From positions 1 through 64,000 of the forward strand of contig CM062201.1 in NCBI GenBank assembly GCA_031216445.1: a stretch of DNA of 64,000 nucleotides, in the 5' to 3' direction. This stretch comes from Lateolabrax maculatus. Its lineage: Eukaryota; Chordata; Actinopteri; Acropomatiformes; Lateolabracidae. The translations under genes were made by a program, and so were the position numbers. The notes beneath the pieces are model-generated. The model saw only the letters and a list, made by a program, of their open reading frames with translations, was not told where the DNA came from and did no database searches. Positions 13,701 through 26,170 of this stretch are shown in pieces (position 1 is the stretch's first letter; each line of letters opens with the position of its first letter).

Positions 13701-15832
13701 GCTTATTTATCAACTTCTTTTGATGAAATAAGGTGTTTTATGACTGTTGATGTTTATTATGGTCACATTATTATGAAAACACTCAGTTCTGTTGAATAAC
13801 ATCATTCAGTTCTGTTGATGTTTACTTTGCTTATTTATCAACTTCTTTTGATGAAATAAGGTGTTTTATGACAGTTGATGTTTATTATGGTCACATTATT
13901 ATGAAAACACTCAGTTCTGTTGAATAACATCATTCAGTTCTGTTGATGTTTACTTTGCTTATTTATCAACTTCTTTTGATGAAATAAGGTGTTTTATGAC
14001 TGTTGATGTTTATTATGGTCACAGTATTATGAAAACACTCCTTTCTGTTGAATAACATCATTCAGAGCAAGTTTGCTTATTTATCAACTTCTTTTGATGA
14101 AATAAGGTGTTTTTTGACAGTTGATGTTTATTTTCATCACATTATTATGAAAACACTCCTTTCTGTTGAATAACATCATTCAGAGCAAGTTTGCTTGTTT
14201 ATCAACTTCTTTTGATGAAATAAGGTGTTTTTTGACAGTTGATGTTTATTTTCATCACAGTATTATGAAAACACTCCTTTCTGTTGAATAACATCATTCA
14301 GAGCAAGTTTGCTTATTTATCAACTTCTTTTGATGAAATAAGGTGTTTTATGACTGTTGATGTTTATTATGGTCACATTATTATGAAAACACTCAGTTCT
14401 GTTGAATAACATCATTCAGTTCTGTTGATGTTTACTTTGCTTATTTATCAACTTCTTTTGATGAAATAAGGTGTTTTATGACAGTTGATGTTTATTATGG
14501 TCACATTATTATGAAAACACTCAGTTCTGTTGAATAACATCATTCAGTTCTGTTGATGTTTACTTTGCTTATTTATCAACTTCTTTTGATGAAATAAGGT
14601 GTTTTATGACTGTTGATGTTTATTATGGTCACAGTATTATGAAAACACTCCTTTCTGTTGAATAACATCATTCAGAGTAAGTTTGCTTATTTATCAACTT
14701 CTTTTGATGAAATAAGGTGTTTTATGACTGTTGATGTTTATTATGGTCACATTATTATGAAAACACTCCTTTCTGTTGAATAACATCATTCAGTTCTGTT
14801 GATGTTTGCTTATTTATCAACTTCTTTTGATGAAATAAGGTGTTTTATGACAGTTGATGTTTATTATGGTCACATTATTATGAAAACACTCAGTTCTGTT
14901 GAATAACATCATTCAGTTCTGTTGATGTTTACTTTGCTTATTTATCAACTTCTTTTGATGAAATAAGGTGTTTTTTGACTGTTGATGTTTATTATGGTCA
15001 CATTATTATGAAAACACTCAGTTCTGTTGAATAACATCATTCAGTTCTGTTGATGTTTACTTTGCTTATTTATCAACTTCTTTTGATGAAATAAGGTGTT
15101 TTATGACTGTTGATGTTTATTATGGTCACAGTATTATGAAAACACTCCTTTCTGTTGAATAACATCATTCAGAGCAAGTTTGCTTATTTATCAATTTCTT
15201 TTGTTGAAATAAGGTGTGTTTTGACAGTTGATGTTTATTTTCATCACAGTATTATGAAAACACTCCTTTCTGTTGAATAACATCATTCAGAGCAAGTTTG
15301 CTTATTTATCAACTTCTTTTGATGAAATAAGGTGTTTTTTGACAGTTGATGTTTATTTTCATCACAGTATTATGAAAACACTCCTTTCTGTTGAATAACA
15401 TCATTCAGAGCAAGTTTGCTTATTTATCAACTTCTTTTGATGAAATAAGGTGTTTTATGACAGTTGATGTTTATTATGGTCACATTATTATGAAAACACT
15501 CAGTTCTGTTGAATAACATCATTCAGTTCTGTTGATGTTTACTTTGCTTATTTATCAACTTCTTTTGATGAAATAAGGTGTTTTATGACTGTTGATGTTT
15601 ATTATGGTCACAGTATTATGAAAACACTCCTTTCTGTTGAATAACATCATTCAGAGCAAGTTTGCTTGTTTATCAACTTCTTTTGTTCAAATAAGGTGTT
15701 TTATGACTGTTGATGTTTATTAAGGTCACATTATTATGAAAACACTCAGTTCTGTTGAATAACATCATTCAGTTCTGTTGATGTTTACTTTGCTTATTTA
15801 TCAACTTCTTTTGATGAAATAAGGTGTTTTTT

Positions 15833-16421
15833 GACCGCAGATGTAGATTTTCTTCACAGGAGCATGCAAACACTCATTTCTGCTGCTGTAACACTGCAAA
15901 GCATGAAACTTGATGAATTACGGCATTCAGAGCAAGTGTCTTCGCCTTTTAACTTCTTTTGATGAAATAAGGTGTTTTTTGACCGCAGATGTAGATTTTC
16001 TTCACAGGAGCATGCAAACACTCATTTCTGCTGATCGAACATGCAAAGCATGAAACTTGATGAATTACGGCATTCAGAGCAAGTGTCTTCGCCTTTTAAC
16101 TTCTTTTGATGAAATAAGGTGTTTTTTGACCGCAGATGTAATTTTCTTCACAGGAGCATGCAAACACTCATTTCTGCTGCTGTAACACTGCAAAGCATGA
16201 AACTTGATGAATTACGGCATTCAGAGCAAGTGTCTTCGCCTTTTAACTTCTTTTGATGAAATAAGGTGTTTTTTGACCGCAGATGTAATTTTCTTCACAG
16301 GAGCATGCAAACACTCATTTCTGCTGCTGTAACACTGCAAAGCATGAAACTTGATGAATTACGGCATTCAGAGCAAGTGTCTTCGCCTTTTAACTTCTTT
16401 TGATGAAATAAGGTGTTTTTT
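15833..16421 (+). repeat. Four-copy block of 147-bp long-form satellite monomers
   Basis: GACCGCAGATGTA recurs at 15833, 15981, 16128 and 16275, a period of 147-148 bp. Relative to the 118-bp form each unit has about 29 extra bases between CTGCTG and GAATTA (including ACTGCAAAGCATGAAACTTG), reads GACCGCAGATGTAGA in place of GACTGTTGATGTTTA, and has CTTCGCCTTTTAAC before CTTCTTTTGATG. It shares these features with the diverged copies at 23455-23805 and 24640-25085, so it looks like an older long form kept as an island inside the short-form array. Confidence 0.9.
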
Positions 16422-19400
16422 GACTGTTGATGTTTATTATGGTCACATTATTATGAAAACACTCCTTTCTGTTGAATAACATCATTCAGTTCTGTTGATG
16501 TTTACTTTGCTTATTTATCAACTTCTTTTGATGAAATAAGGTGTTTTATGACAGTTGATGTTTATTATGGTCACATTATTATGAAAACACTCAGTTCTGT
16601 TGAATAACATCATTCAGTTCTGTTGATGTTTACTTTGGTTATTTATCAACTTCTTTTGATGAAATAAGGTGTTTTTTGACTGTTGATGTTTATTATGGTC
16701 ACATTATTATGAAAACACTCAGTTCTGTTGAATAACATCATTCAGTTCTGTTGATGTTTACTTTGCTTATTTATCAACTTCTTTTGATGAAATAAGGTGT
16801 TTTATGACTGTTGATGTTTATTATGGTCACAGTATTATGAAAACACTCCTTTCTGTTGAATAACATCATTCAGAGCAAGTTTGCTTATTTATCAACTTCT
16901 TTTGATGAAATAAGGTGTTTTATGACTGTTGATGTTTATTATGGTCACATTATTATGAAAACACTCCTTTCTGTTGAATAACATCATTCAGAGCAAGTTT
17001 GCTTGTTTATCAACTTCTTTTGTTCAAATAAGGTGTTTTTTGACTGTTGATGTTTATTATGGTCACATTATTATGAAAACACTCCTTTCTGTTGAATAAC
17101 ATCATTCAGAGCAAGTTTGCTTATTTATCAACTTCTTTTGATGAAATAAGGTGTTTTTTGACAGTTGATGTTTATTTTCATCACAGTATTATGAAAACAC
17201 TCCTTTCTGTTGAATAACATCATTGAGAGCAAGTTTGCTTATTTATCAACTTCTTTTGATGAAATAAGGTGTTTTTTGACTGTTGATGTTTATTATGGTC
17301 ACATTATTATGAAAACACTCCTTTCTGTTGAATAACATCATTCAGAGCAAGTTTGCTTATTTATCAACTTCTTTTGATGAAATAAGGTGTTTTATGACTG
17401 TTGATGTTTATTATGGTCACATTATTATGAAAACACTCAGTTCTGTTGAATAACATCATTCAGTTCTGTTGATGTTTACTTTGCTTATTTATCAACTTCT
17501 TTTGATCAGATAAGGTGTTTTATGACAGTTGATGTTTATTATGGTCACATTATTATGAAAACACTCAGTTCTGTTGAATAACATCATTCAGTTCTGTTGA
17601 TGTTTACGTTGCTTATTTATCAACTTCTTTTGATGAAATAAGGTGTTTTATGACTGTTGATGTTTATTATGGTCACAGTATTATGAAAACACTCCTTTCT
17701 GTTGAATAACATCATTCAGAGCAAGTTTGCTTATTTATCAACTTCTTTTGATGAAATAAGGTGTTTTATGACTGTTGATGTTTATTATGGTCACATTATT
17801 ATGAAAACACTCCTTTCTGTTGAATAACATCATTCAGAGCAAGTTTGCTTGTTTATCAACTTCTTTTGTTGAAATAAGGTGTTTTATGACTGTTGATGTT
17901 TATTATGGTCACATTATTATGAAAACACTCCTTTCTGTTGAATAACATCATTCAGAGCAAGTTTGCTTATTTATCAACTTCTTTCGTTGAAATAAGGTGT
18001 TTTATGACAGTTGATGTTTATTATGGTCACATTATTATGAAAACACTCAGTTCTGTTGAATAACATCATTCAGTTCTGTTGATGTTTACTTTGCTTATTT
18101 ATCAACTTCTTTTGATGAAATAAGATGTTTTATGACAGTTGATGTTTATTATGGTCAAATTATTATGAAAACACTCAGTTCTGTTGAATAACATTATTCA
18201 GTTCTGTTGATGTTTACTTTGCTTATTTATCAACTTCCTTTGATGAAATAAGGTGTTTTATGACTGTTGATGTTTATTATGGTCACAGTATTATGAAAAC
18301 ACTCCTTTCTGTTGAATAACATCATTCAGAGCAAGTTTGCTTATTTATCAACTTCTTTTGATGAAATAAGGTGTTTTATGACTGTTGATGTTTATTATGG
18401 TCACATTATTATGAAAACACTCCTTTCTGTTGAATAACATCATTCAGAGCAAGTTTGCTTATTTATCAACTTCTTTTGATGAAATAAGGTGTTTTATGAC
18501 TGTTGATGTTTATTATGGTCACATTATTATGAAAACACTCCTTTCTGTTGAATAACATCATTCAGAGCAAGTTTGCTTATTTATCAACTTCTTTTGATGA
18601 AATAAGGTGTTTTATGACAGTTGATGTTTATTATGGTCACATTATTATGAAAACACTCAGTTCTGTTGAATAACATCATTCAGAGCAAGTTTGCTTATTT
18701 ATCAACTTCTTTTGATGAAATAAAGTGTTTTTTGACTGTTGATGCTTATTTTCATAACAGAAGCATGGAAACACTCAGATCTGTTGAATAACATCATTCA
18801 GAGCAAGTTTGCTTATTTATCAACTTCTTTTGATGAAATGGTGTTTTATGACTGTTGATGGTCACATTATTATGAAAACACTCAGTTCTGTTGAATAACA
18901 TCATTCAGAGCAAGTTTGCTTATTTATCAACTTCTTTTGATGAAATAAGGTGTTTTTTGACTGTTGATGCTTATTTTCATAACAGAAGCATGGAAACACT
19001 CAGATCTGTTGAATAACATCATTCAGATCAAGTTTGCTTATTTATCAACTTCTTTTGATGAAGTAAGGTGTTTTATGACTGTTGATGTTTATTATGGTCA
19101 CATTATTATGAAAACACTCCTTTCTGTTGAATAACATCATTCAGAGCAAGTTTGCTTATTTATCAACTTCTTTTGATGAAGTAAGGTGTTTTATGACTGT
19201 TGATGTTTATTTTCATAACAGAAGCATGGAAACACTCAGTTCTGTTGAATAACATCATTCAGAGCAAGTTTGCTTATTTATCAACTTCTTTTGTTGAAAT
19301 AAGGTGTTTTATGACAGTTCATGTTTATTATGGTCACATTATTATGGAAACACTCCTTTCTGTTGAATAACATCATTCAGAGCAAGTTTGCTTATTTATC

Positions 19401-20263
19401 TACTTCTTTTGATGAAATAAGGTGTTTTATGACTGTTGATGTTTATTATGGTCACATTATTATGGAAACACTCCTTTCTGTTGAATAACATCATTCAGAG
19501 CAAGTTTGCTTATTTATCAACTTCTTTTGATGAAATAAGGTTTTTTATGACTGTTGATGTTTATTATTTTAACATTATTATGAAAACACTCCTTTCTGTT
19601 GAATAACATCATTCAGAGCAAGTTTGCTTATTTATCTACTTCTTTTGATGAAATAAGGTGTTTTATGACTGTTGATGTTTATTATGGTCACATTATTATG
19701 AAAACACTCAGTTCTGTTGAATAACATCATTCAGAGCAAGTTTGCTTATTTATCAACTTCTTTTGATGAAATAAGGTGTTTTTTGAATGTTGATGTTTAT
19801 TTTCATAACAGAAGCATGGAAACACTCAGATCTGTTGAATAACATCATTCAGAGCAAGTTTGCTTATTTATCAACTTCTTTTGTTGAAATAAGGTGTTTT
19901 ATGACTGTTGATGTTTATTATGGTCACATTATTATGAAAACACTCCTTTCTGTTGAATAACATCATTCAGAGCAAGTTTGATTATTTATCAACTTCTTTT
20001 GTTGAAATAAGGTGTTGTTGATGTTTATTATGGTCACATTATTATGAAAACACTCAGTTCTGTTGAATAACATCATTCAGAGCAAGTTTGCTCATTTAAT
20101 TTAATAAGGTGTTTTATGACAGTTGATTATGGTCAAATTATTATGAAAACACTCAGATCTGTTGAATAACATCATTCAGAGCAAGTTTGCTTATTTAATT
20201 TAATAAGGTGTTTTATGACAGTTGATGTCTATTATGGTCACATTATTATGAAAATAATAATTA

Positions 20264-20820
20264 AAGCTGCGAGCACTGATGATCGGGCCCCCACCCCCGT
20301 GTGCACGTCGGGGTATGCCATGGCCGAGGTTAGTGACTGGATGCCCATACTGTACATCATGCGTAGAGCACGCTGTGAGAATTTGATATAAATCGGTTGA
20401 AGATTTTGATATAAAGCTTACTTCCTGTTGCCAGAAGGTGACGCAGTGACTATGACACTTAATTGGTGTTTACACGTGTTCAGGCTGGGACTCTGATCAA
20501 GAATGTGAAGTTTTGAAACGAATTAAAAATGCCTGACTTCCTGTTGGTCATTGGGTATTGCTTCAAAAGGCTTTTTTTAAAGTCTGGGCATGATACATGT
20601 ACCTGCTTAATTTGGGGCATGTGGGTCAAACCAAAATATGGGGGGTTTAAGTTTGAAACGCTGTGCGCTATTGAGCAATTTTGCCACGCCCATGTCCAAG
20701 ACCATTTAAATATAAAAGTTTTCACCAGACTTTGCGTGTGGAAAGTTTCACAACTTTTCACGCACGTCCAGGCCCCCAAAAACGTGAGGAAACAATAAAA
20801 AGATAAATAATAATAATTCC
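20264..20820 (+). repeat. Fish interspersed repeat, longer copy
   Basis: Begins AGCTGCGAGCACTGATGATC, runs through GTGCACGTCGGGG and GCGTAGAGCAC, and ends in an AATAATAATAATTCC-type tail. The same start recurs at 20826, so this is a dispersed repeat and not a gene. I recognise the GCTGCAAGCAGTGATGA...GTGCACGTCGGGG pattern as recurrent in fish genomes but cannot name the family. The two overlapping antisense frames here lack any recognisable domain. Confidence 0.6.
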
Positions 20821-20825
20821 TGCAT

Positions 20826-20995
20826 TTGAATAGGGCTGCAAGCAGTGATGATCCAGCCCTCGCACCCATGTGCACGTCGGGGCGGTTTGCGGCCTTGTGA
20901 CCAGACCCCGATGCCAGGTATCATGCGTAGAGCACACCGTACGAATTTGATGTAAATCGGATGAAGAATGTCACATGAGGCTTACTTCCTGTTGT
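20826..20995 (+). repeat. Fish interspersed repeat, 5'-fragment copy
   Basis: GGGCTGCAAGCAGTGATGAT, GTGCACGTCGGGG, GCGTAGAGCACACCGT and GAATTTGATGTAAATCGG match the first part of the copy starting at 20264 in the same order. Similarity ends after CTTACTTCCTGTTG, so this is a truncated copy placed head-to-tail after the first. Confidence 0.65.
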
Positions 20996-23454
20996 TAGTC
21001 ATTCATTACTTGACTAACAGATTGTGAATATTACATGTAGTTTTGCAAATATTGCATTTTTGTAGCTGCAGTGTCAATGTGTAGTATTATTGAGGCCTAA
21101 AGAAGAGCGAAGTGTTGTAGTGGCAGTGCTGAACAACTACATTTACAGGTTTGACATGATGGCAATACAAACAACAAAAAAAACCACATGGTAAGGCTGG
21201 AGGCCAAAAACTTTTTTCAAGGTCATTTTCTGACTGTTCTCTGTAACTGCTGTTACAGAGATGGGATATCTGTTGACCAGAACATCGGATTTGTCATTGC
21301 CAAACTGCGAGCCATTTAAGTCTGCATAACAGAAATACACACAAGTTACATATATATTGATGCAGAATGGGCATCAAACAGACATTGACAGTCCAGCCAT
21401 TGCTTATGAGGAGTTGTTAGGGACATAATTAAGAATGACATGCATATAGAGACGTGGTTCTCTGTTAAATACACATATGAAACCCAACATATTCACACAT
21501 TCTACTGAAAACCCCTTTAAACCCACATTTTACAGGTATGTGTGAAAGTTTTTGAGTATACTATGTAAAAGATGATAGTAGTTTTTATGAGAGTTTCAGC
21601 TATGTATGTGACAGTGCTTCACTTGCGTGTGAGAGCATGTTCAGTAGAGCATGTGAATGAGTGCTTAAATATCTGAGAGGAACATTTTCACGTGTATATG
21701 AGCACATTTTACTAGTAGTATACTAGTAGTATTCAGTTGCTTGTGTGAGAATGTTCCAGTTGGGTATATAAAAGCATTTCACTTGTATGTGTAAGAGGTT
21801 GTCAGTGTACTTTGTGAACGAGTTTGGTTTCTTGTCTGTATGTGAGAGGGAAACTACATGTATATATGTATGGTCATTTTAAATAATGTCCCTAATGGTT
21901 TCTCTTAGTTGCTTTCAGTCTTTCATTGTGATGGAAGAGCAGTGTGTTGTCATTACTGTGTAACCATCTGAAATTAAAAATTGTAGCATATTCATTAGCT
22001 TAGAATTAGGGATGTCAGTGAGAGTATCCAGCGAGAGTATTTTGGACCGCTTACACATATTGGGTTTTTATTTAATTAAGGAAGCACACTTTTGGGAAAG
22101 CACAAGGTCACAAGCAGTCACAGGTAGACGGAGAGGTGGCAGTCAGCAGTGTTCACCGCACTACCAATGCTAACCACAGCTAATGGAGGTTAGCAGCAAG
22201 AGACCTTGGGATGGGAACTGAGGGTGGTCGTAACATTTCAACAAAGACACCATCCTACCACCGTGGGTTGGGACGGTGTTATCACTGGGAACTTCCATAT
22301 GCATTGCACAGCGAATAGCTAAGGAGTGACACGTGAATAGCAGCTAATGGTACAACGAACGAACCCTTCATTTGCACGTACGGAACGACTTATGATCATC
22401 GGAGCCGCCATGTGCAGTGCAGAAGTTTGGCATTTTCTTTCGACAACGGCTACCAATTAAACAAGGTAAATGTTAAGACATAAGCCGTGTCAACAACCCT
22501 TTTCAAATCATTGTTTGCCGTTTTCATGTGTCGTTTTTGACCGTTACCTGGGCTGTAATACCACGAGAGCTATGCATGTTAGATTGGCTGAGCTTAGAGC
22601 GCCCTCTGCAGACAATTTTTTGTACTAGTACAGACATCAGTCCAGACATTCTGTGGTGCTGTAGGTGGCATCAATAACACAGTCAAACCACGCCTCGAGT
22701 GCCAAATATGGAACACAACAGAAAAAGCATGTAAAATTAGTGATTGAAAACAGTTGCACAACAGGGGAAAAGGTAAAGATAATACAAGATATGTATGAAA
22801 GGGTTAGTACAGAGTGTGTATGGGCATGCATGTGGTAGTTTGACTAGGCATACAGGTCCATATTGACAGTAACAATGTAATTATGTGTACATTAGGTTTG
22901 TCCACAGTCCTGATGTTGTATTTCTTCAGCACATCAATAATTAGAATAATGATCTGGGTACGTCTAAAACACCATAGAAAAAAAACAATTAGGACAGTTT
23001 CACAAAAAGGGAGGAAGTGAAGATAATATAGGATAATGCATGTATGAAAAGTGTAGAGGCATGCATGTTGTAAACGTATGATGGCTTACTTTTTGAAAGT
23101 TGCAAAGTTGATCAAATATTTTTTCAGGACGAAATGTTATATGTCCATTCAAGTAGAGCGGCAGGAACATGGAATTGGTGAAAGTAGAGATTTAAAAGTG
23201 TGGCTGTATATGTCATTTTTAGTTTGTCAAGAAGGTTTCTAGATAGATTTGGAGTTCACCACTGAACTCCCAATAAAAACAAACACAAGTGAGATTAGTG
23301 GAAATGGTTTGCGGTACATGGACTTGACATAAGAAAAGACATAATTAAGATAACATGGGTGTGATTACGGTGAAGGAGTTGCATACTTACTTGCATGGTC
23401 TTGAAATTGTTGTAGTTATGTTTATATTATGTTTTCCAAAAAAACTGCAAAGAC
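20996..23454. other. Spacer without recognisable genes
   Basis: About 2.5 kb with no convincing coding region on either strand. Between about 21530 and 21870 there is a loose, degenerate recurrence of TGTGAGAG/ATGTGTGAG-like motifs, probably a decayed tandem repeat. The rest looks like unique or heavily decayed repeat DNA. Confidence 0.6.
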
Positions 23455-23805
23455 AAAAACATGATGAATAACATGCAAAGACAGAACCATGATGAATAAC
23501 ATAATTTAGAGCAAGTTTCTTCTTTTTCTGGCTTCTTTTGATGAGAGAAGATGTTTTATGACTGTTGATGTAGATTTTCTTCACAGAAGCTTGAAAACAC
23601 TAATTTCTGCTGTTCTATTACTGCAAAAACAGAAACTTGATGAATAATATCATTTAAGCAAGTTTCCACATTTCTTAGCTTCATTTGATGAAATAAGATG
23701 TTTTATGACTGGTGGTGTACAATTTCTTCACAGAAGCTTGAAAACACTAATTTCTGCTGTTTTAAGACTGCAAAGACAGAAAATTAATGAATAACTGATG
23801 TGACC
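23455..23805 (+). repeat. Diverged long-form satellite monomers
   Basis: More than two decayed monomers in the array's orientation. AGAGCAAGTTTC (about 23515) and TAAGCAAGTTTCC (about 23655) are followed by CTTC[A/T]TTTGATGA, GATGTTTTATGACTG, TTTCTTCACAGAAGC, GAAAACACTAATTTCTGCTG and ACTGCAAA.ACAGAAA. Spacing of 140-147 bp and the ACTGCAAA...CAGAAACTTGATGAATAA stretch place them with the 147-bp form. Confidence 0.75.
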
Positions 23806-23881
23806 TTTGAACTAAAATTCCAGGCACTGGACCAAAAAGATTTTTGAGCTGCAATCAATCATCCAAAAGGCTCCTCGTTAG

Positions 23882-24228
23882 TGTTCAAAAATCATCAGCT
23901 GGAGACAGAGCTCTGGGCAGTAAAAAAGACTTTTATTGTCGACAAAAAAAGGAGTGATGTTCAAAGTGCACACAAGATACACCTGAAGAACTCTGACCTG
24001 TACTGCTGTGAACCCCCGACCTTTATACTCTTGGGATCACACACCACGTCTATTGTCCATCCTCTTGGATACTGGTTTCAACTGTTTTGTTACACCATTA
24101 GGTTATTTCCAGGATATTTTTACTGTATGCACTAAGGCTCTTGTCATGAGCCTGGCCTCAAATTACACTAGTGTTCTTTCACTCAGGTTTCATAATTACC
24201 TTCGTTTTCACTGCTCCTAGACACCCTT
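23882..24228 (-). mobile_element. Probable solo LTR (retroviral or LTR-retrotransposon)
   Basis: Read on the minus strand this has the order of an LTR: a TGTCTAGG-like start near 24228, a GAGTATAAAGG TATA-like box near 24020-24030, an AATAAAAG polyadenylation signal near 23930-23940, then a short U5-like stretch ending in GAACA at 23882. No internal retroviral sequence adjoins it, hence solo. No convincing target-site duplication is visible and the ends are approximate. The two plus-strand frames across it have no recognisable domain. Confidence 0.45.
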
Positions 24229-24639
24229 ATTTCTAGCTCATTCTGGTGGGATTTTTTAAAAAAAGAAAACATGCTGATTCTAGTGGGTTACTGCCAAGAG
24301 CGCTAATGCCCAAGAATGATAGTGCCCAAATATAATTGGTGTGTATGCTTCAAGGTTACAGTCAGGTGCAGCAAATTCAAAGCAGTGAAGGTTACATGAG
24401 CGTGTTCATGAATAAGATCCTACTGGTTCATACCAGTTCACCCCTGCAGGTGCACTTGGGATCATGGCTGGGTCAGTGAGGATCACAAGTGAAAATCATA
24501 CGAAATATGTTTTTTATGGATCATTTTTAACATCTACTTCTCATTATTATACTTCTTAACTATCACACATCAAAACATATTTTTCATCTGTTAGCGTTGC
24601 ATTTTATATTCTGCAGCACATCATACCACGTAAAATATA
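24229..24639. other. Non-coding spacer
   Basis: Four hundred bases between the LTR-like segment and the next satellite remnants. I see no coding region, RNA gene or recognisable repeat. Confidence 0.5.
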
Positions 24640-25087
24640 CCACGTAACATAATTTGAAGCAATTTTCCATATTTTTGAGCTTCTTTTGATGAAAGAAGAT
24701 GTTTTTATCATGTGATATGCTAGAGAAAATACAATGCAATGTGAGAGATGTAAAAAATCATCTAATTTCTGCTGTTCTAACACTGCAAAGATTTTCTTCA
24801 GAGAAGCATGAAAACACTCATTTCTGCTGAATAACACTCCAAAGCAAGTAAATTGATGAATAACATCATTTTAAGCAAGCTCTCACGTTTTTGAGCGTCT
24901 TTTGATGAAAAAGATGTTTTATGACTGGTGATGTAGATTTTCATCACAAAAGCATGAGAACACTCATTTCTGCTGAAAAACATCATTTAGAGCAAGTTTC
25001 TTCATTTTTTAACTTCATTTGATGGAATAAGGTGCTGTTTATTTTATTCACAAAAGCATGAAAACACTCATTTCTGCTGATTGAACA
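24640..25087 (+). repeat. Diverged long-form satellite monomers, second cluster
   Basis: Three to four decayed monomers in the array's orientation: CTTCTTTTGATGAAAGAAGATG (24680), CGTCTTTTGATGAAAAAGATG (24896) and CTTCATTTGATGGAATAAGGTG (25012), each followed by a GAACACTCATTTCTGCTG-like segment. The monomer near 24700 carries unrelated sequence (CATGTGATATGCTAGAG) before returning to CTAATTTCTGCTGTTC. Both monomer lengths occur: some have the ACTGCAAAG stretch and one goes directly from CTGCTG to AAAAACATC. Confidence 0.75.
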
Positions 25088-25937
25088 TTTTATTTCAACA
25101 AAAGAAGTTGATAAATAAGCAAATTTGCTCTGAATGATGTTATTCAACAGAAAGGAGTGTTTTCATAATACTGTGACCATAATAAACATCAACTGTCATA
25201 AAACACCTTATTTCAACAAAAGAAGTTGATAAATAAGCAAACTTGCTCTGAATGATGTTATTCAACAGAAAGGAGTGTTTTCATAATAATGTTAAACTAA
25301 TAAACATCAACAGTCATAAAACACCTTAATTCATCAAAAGAAGTTGATAAATAAGGAAACTTGCTCTGAATGATGTTATTCAACAGAACTGAGTGTTTTC
25401 ATAATAATGTTAAAATAATAAACATCAACAGTCATAAAACACCTTATTTCAACAAAAGAAGTTGATAAATAAGCAAACTTGCTCTGAATGATGTTATTCA
25501 ACAGAAAGGAGTGTTTTCATAATAATGTGACCATAATAAACATCAACAGTCATAAAACACCTTATTTCATCAAAAGAAGTTGATAAATAAACAAACTTGC
25601 TCTGAATGATGTTATTCAACAGAAAGGAGTGTTTTCATAATAATGTTAAAATAATAAACATCAACAGTCATAAAAAACCTCATTTCAACAAAAGAAGTTG
25701 ATAAATAAACAAACTTGCTCTGAATGATGTTATTCAACAGAACTGAGTGTTTTCATAATAATGTGACCATAATAAACATCAACTGTCAAAAAACACCTTA
25801 TTTTAACAAAAGAAGTTGATAAATAAGCAAACTTGCTCTGAATGATGTTATTCAACAGAACTGAGTGTTTTCATAATAATGTGACCATAATAAACATCAA
25901 CTGTCATAAAACACCTTATTTCAACAAAAGAAGTTGA
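25088..25937 (-). repeat. Inverted run of the 118-bp satellite
   Basis: About seven monomers of the short-form satellite in opposite orientation to the main array. TATTTCAACA recurs at 25091 and 25209 (118 bp), and the run ends in mid-monomer at GAAGTTGATG. Sequence is close to the right-end monomers of the main array (GTTAAAATAATAAACATC here, the complement of GATGTTTATTATTTTAAC at 19556). With the main array it makes two facing arms about 4.8 kb apart. Confidence 0.9.
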
Positions 25938-26170
25938 TGTTTTCTTTTCTCCTGCTTTCTCTCCCCTTTCCCTGTCTCTCTTTCCTTTTCAAGTCAACCC
26001 GGCCAAGGCAGATGGCCAACCACACAGAGCCCAGTTCTACTTGTTAAAAGGGAATTTTTTCTTGCCACTCTCGCCAAATGCTTGCTCATGGTGGGAATTG
26101 TTGGGTCTCTGTAAATAATATTTTACATAAAGTCTGAGTAGTATAAGTAGTAATACGAGACACTGAGTAG
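25938..26170 (+). repeat. Fish interspersed repeat fragment (GTTGGGTCTCTGTAAA type)
   Basis: CCTGCTTTCTCTCCCC, AACCCGGCCAAGGCAGATGG, TTGTTAAAAGGGAATTTTTT, GCCAAATGCTTGCTCATGG and GTTGGGTCTCTGTAAATAA form an order I recognise from many fish genomes. A second copy lies at 29170-29540 in the same orientation. I cannot assign a superfamily. Confidence 0.65.

Larger units (their letters stand above)
1..20253 (+). repeat. 118-bp satellite array with higher-order structure
   Basis: Tandem satellite filling the first third of the window. Monomer starts (AACATCATTCAG) fall at 1, 119, 237 and 355, giving a 118-bp period. A second monomer class is about 128 bp (355 to 483). Recurrent variants are mixed along the array: CAGAGCAAG against CAGTTCTGTTG, GGTCACATTATT against CATCACAGTATT, and ACTCCTTTC against ACTCAGTTC. 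By length the array holds roughly 165-170 monomers. Copies are very similar in the body and degenerate at the right end (after about 20080), where monomers lose internal segments. The left edge lies outside the window. Small open frames here are by-products of the repeat. Whether it is centromeric, pericentromeric or interstitial cannot be told from sequence alone. Confidence 0.97.

Noticed and set aside
15833..16421. 147-bp period as evidence for nucleosome-phased function
   Set aside because: Only four units have it and the bulk of the array is 118 bp; the match in length may be chance, so it is reported only as a remark.
1..20253. CRISPR-like regular array
   Set aside because: The repeat fills the whole period with no unique spacers, and the rest of the window is clearly vertebrate.
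20480..20875. 131-codon minus frame and the 89-codon plus frame across it
   Set aside because: Both lie within dispersed fish repeat copies, and neither shows a domain or a plausible start context.
22637..22831. 64-codon minus frame
   Set aside because: Short, no recognisable motif, no splice or promoter support.
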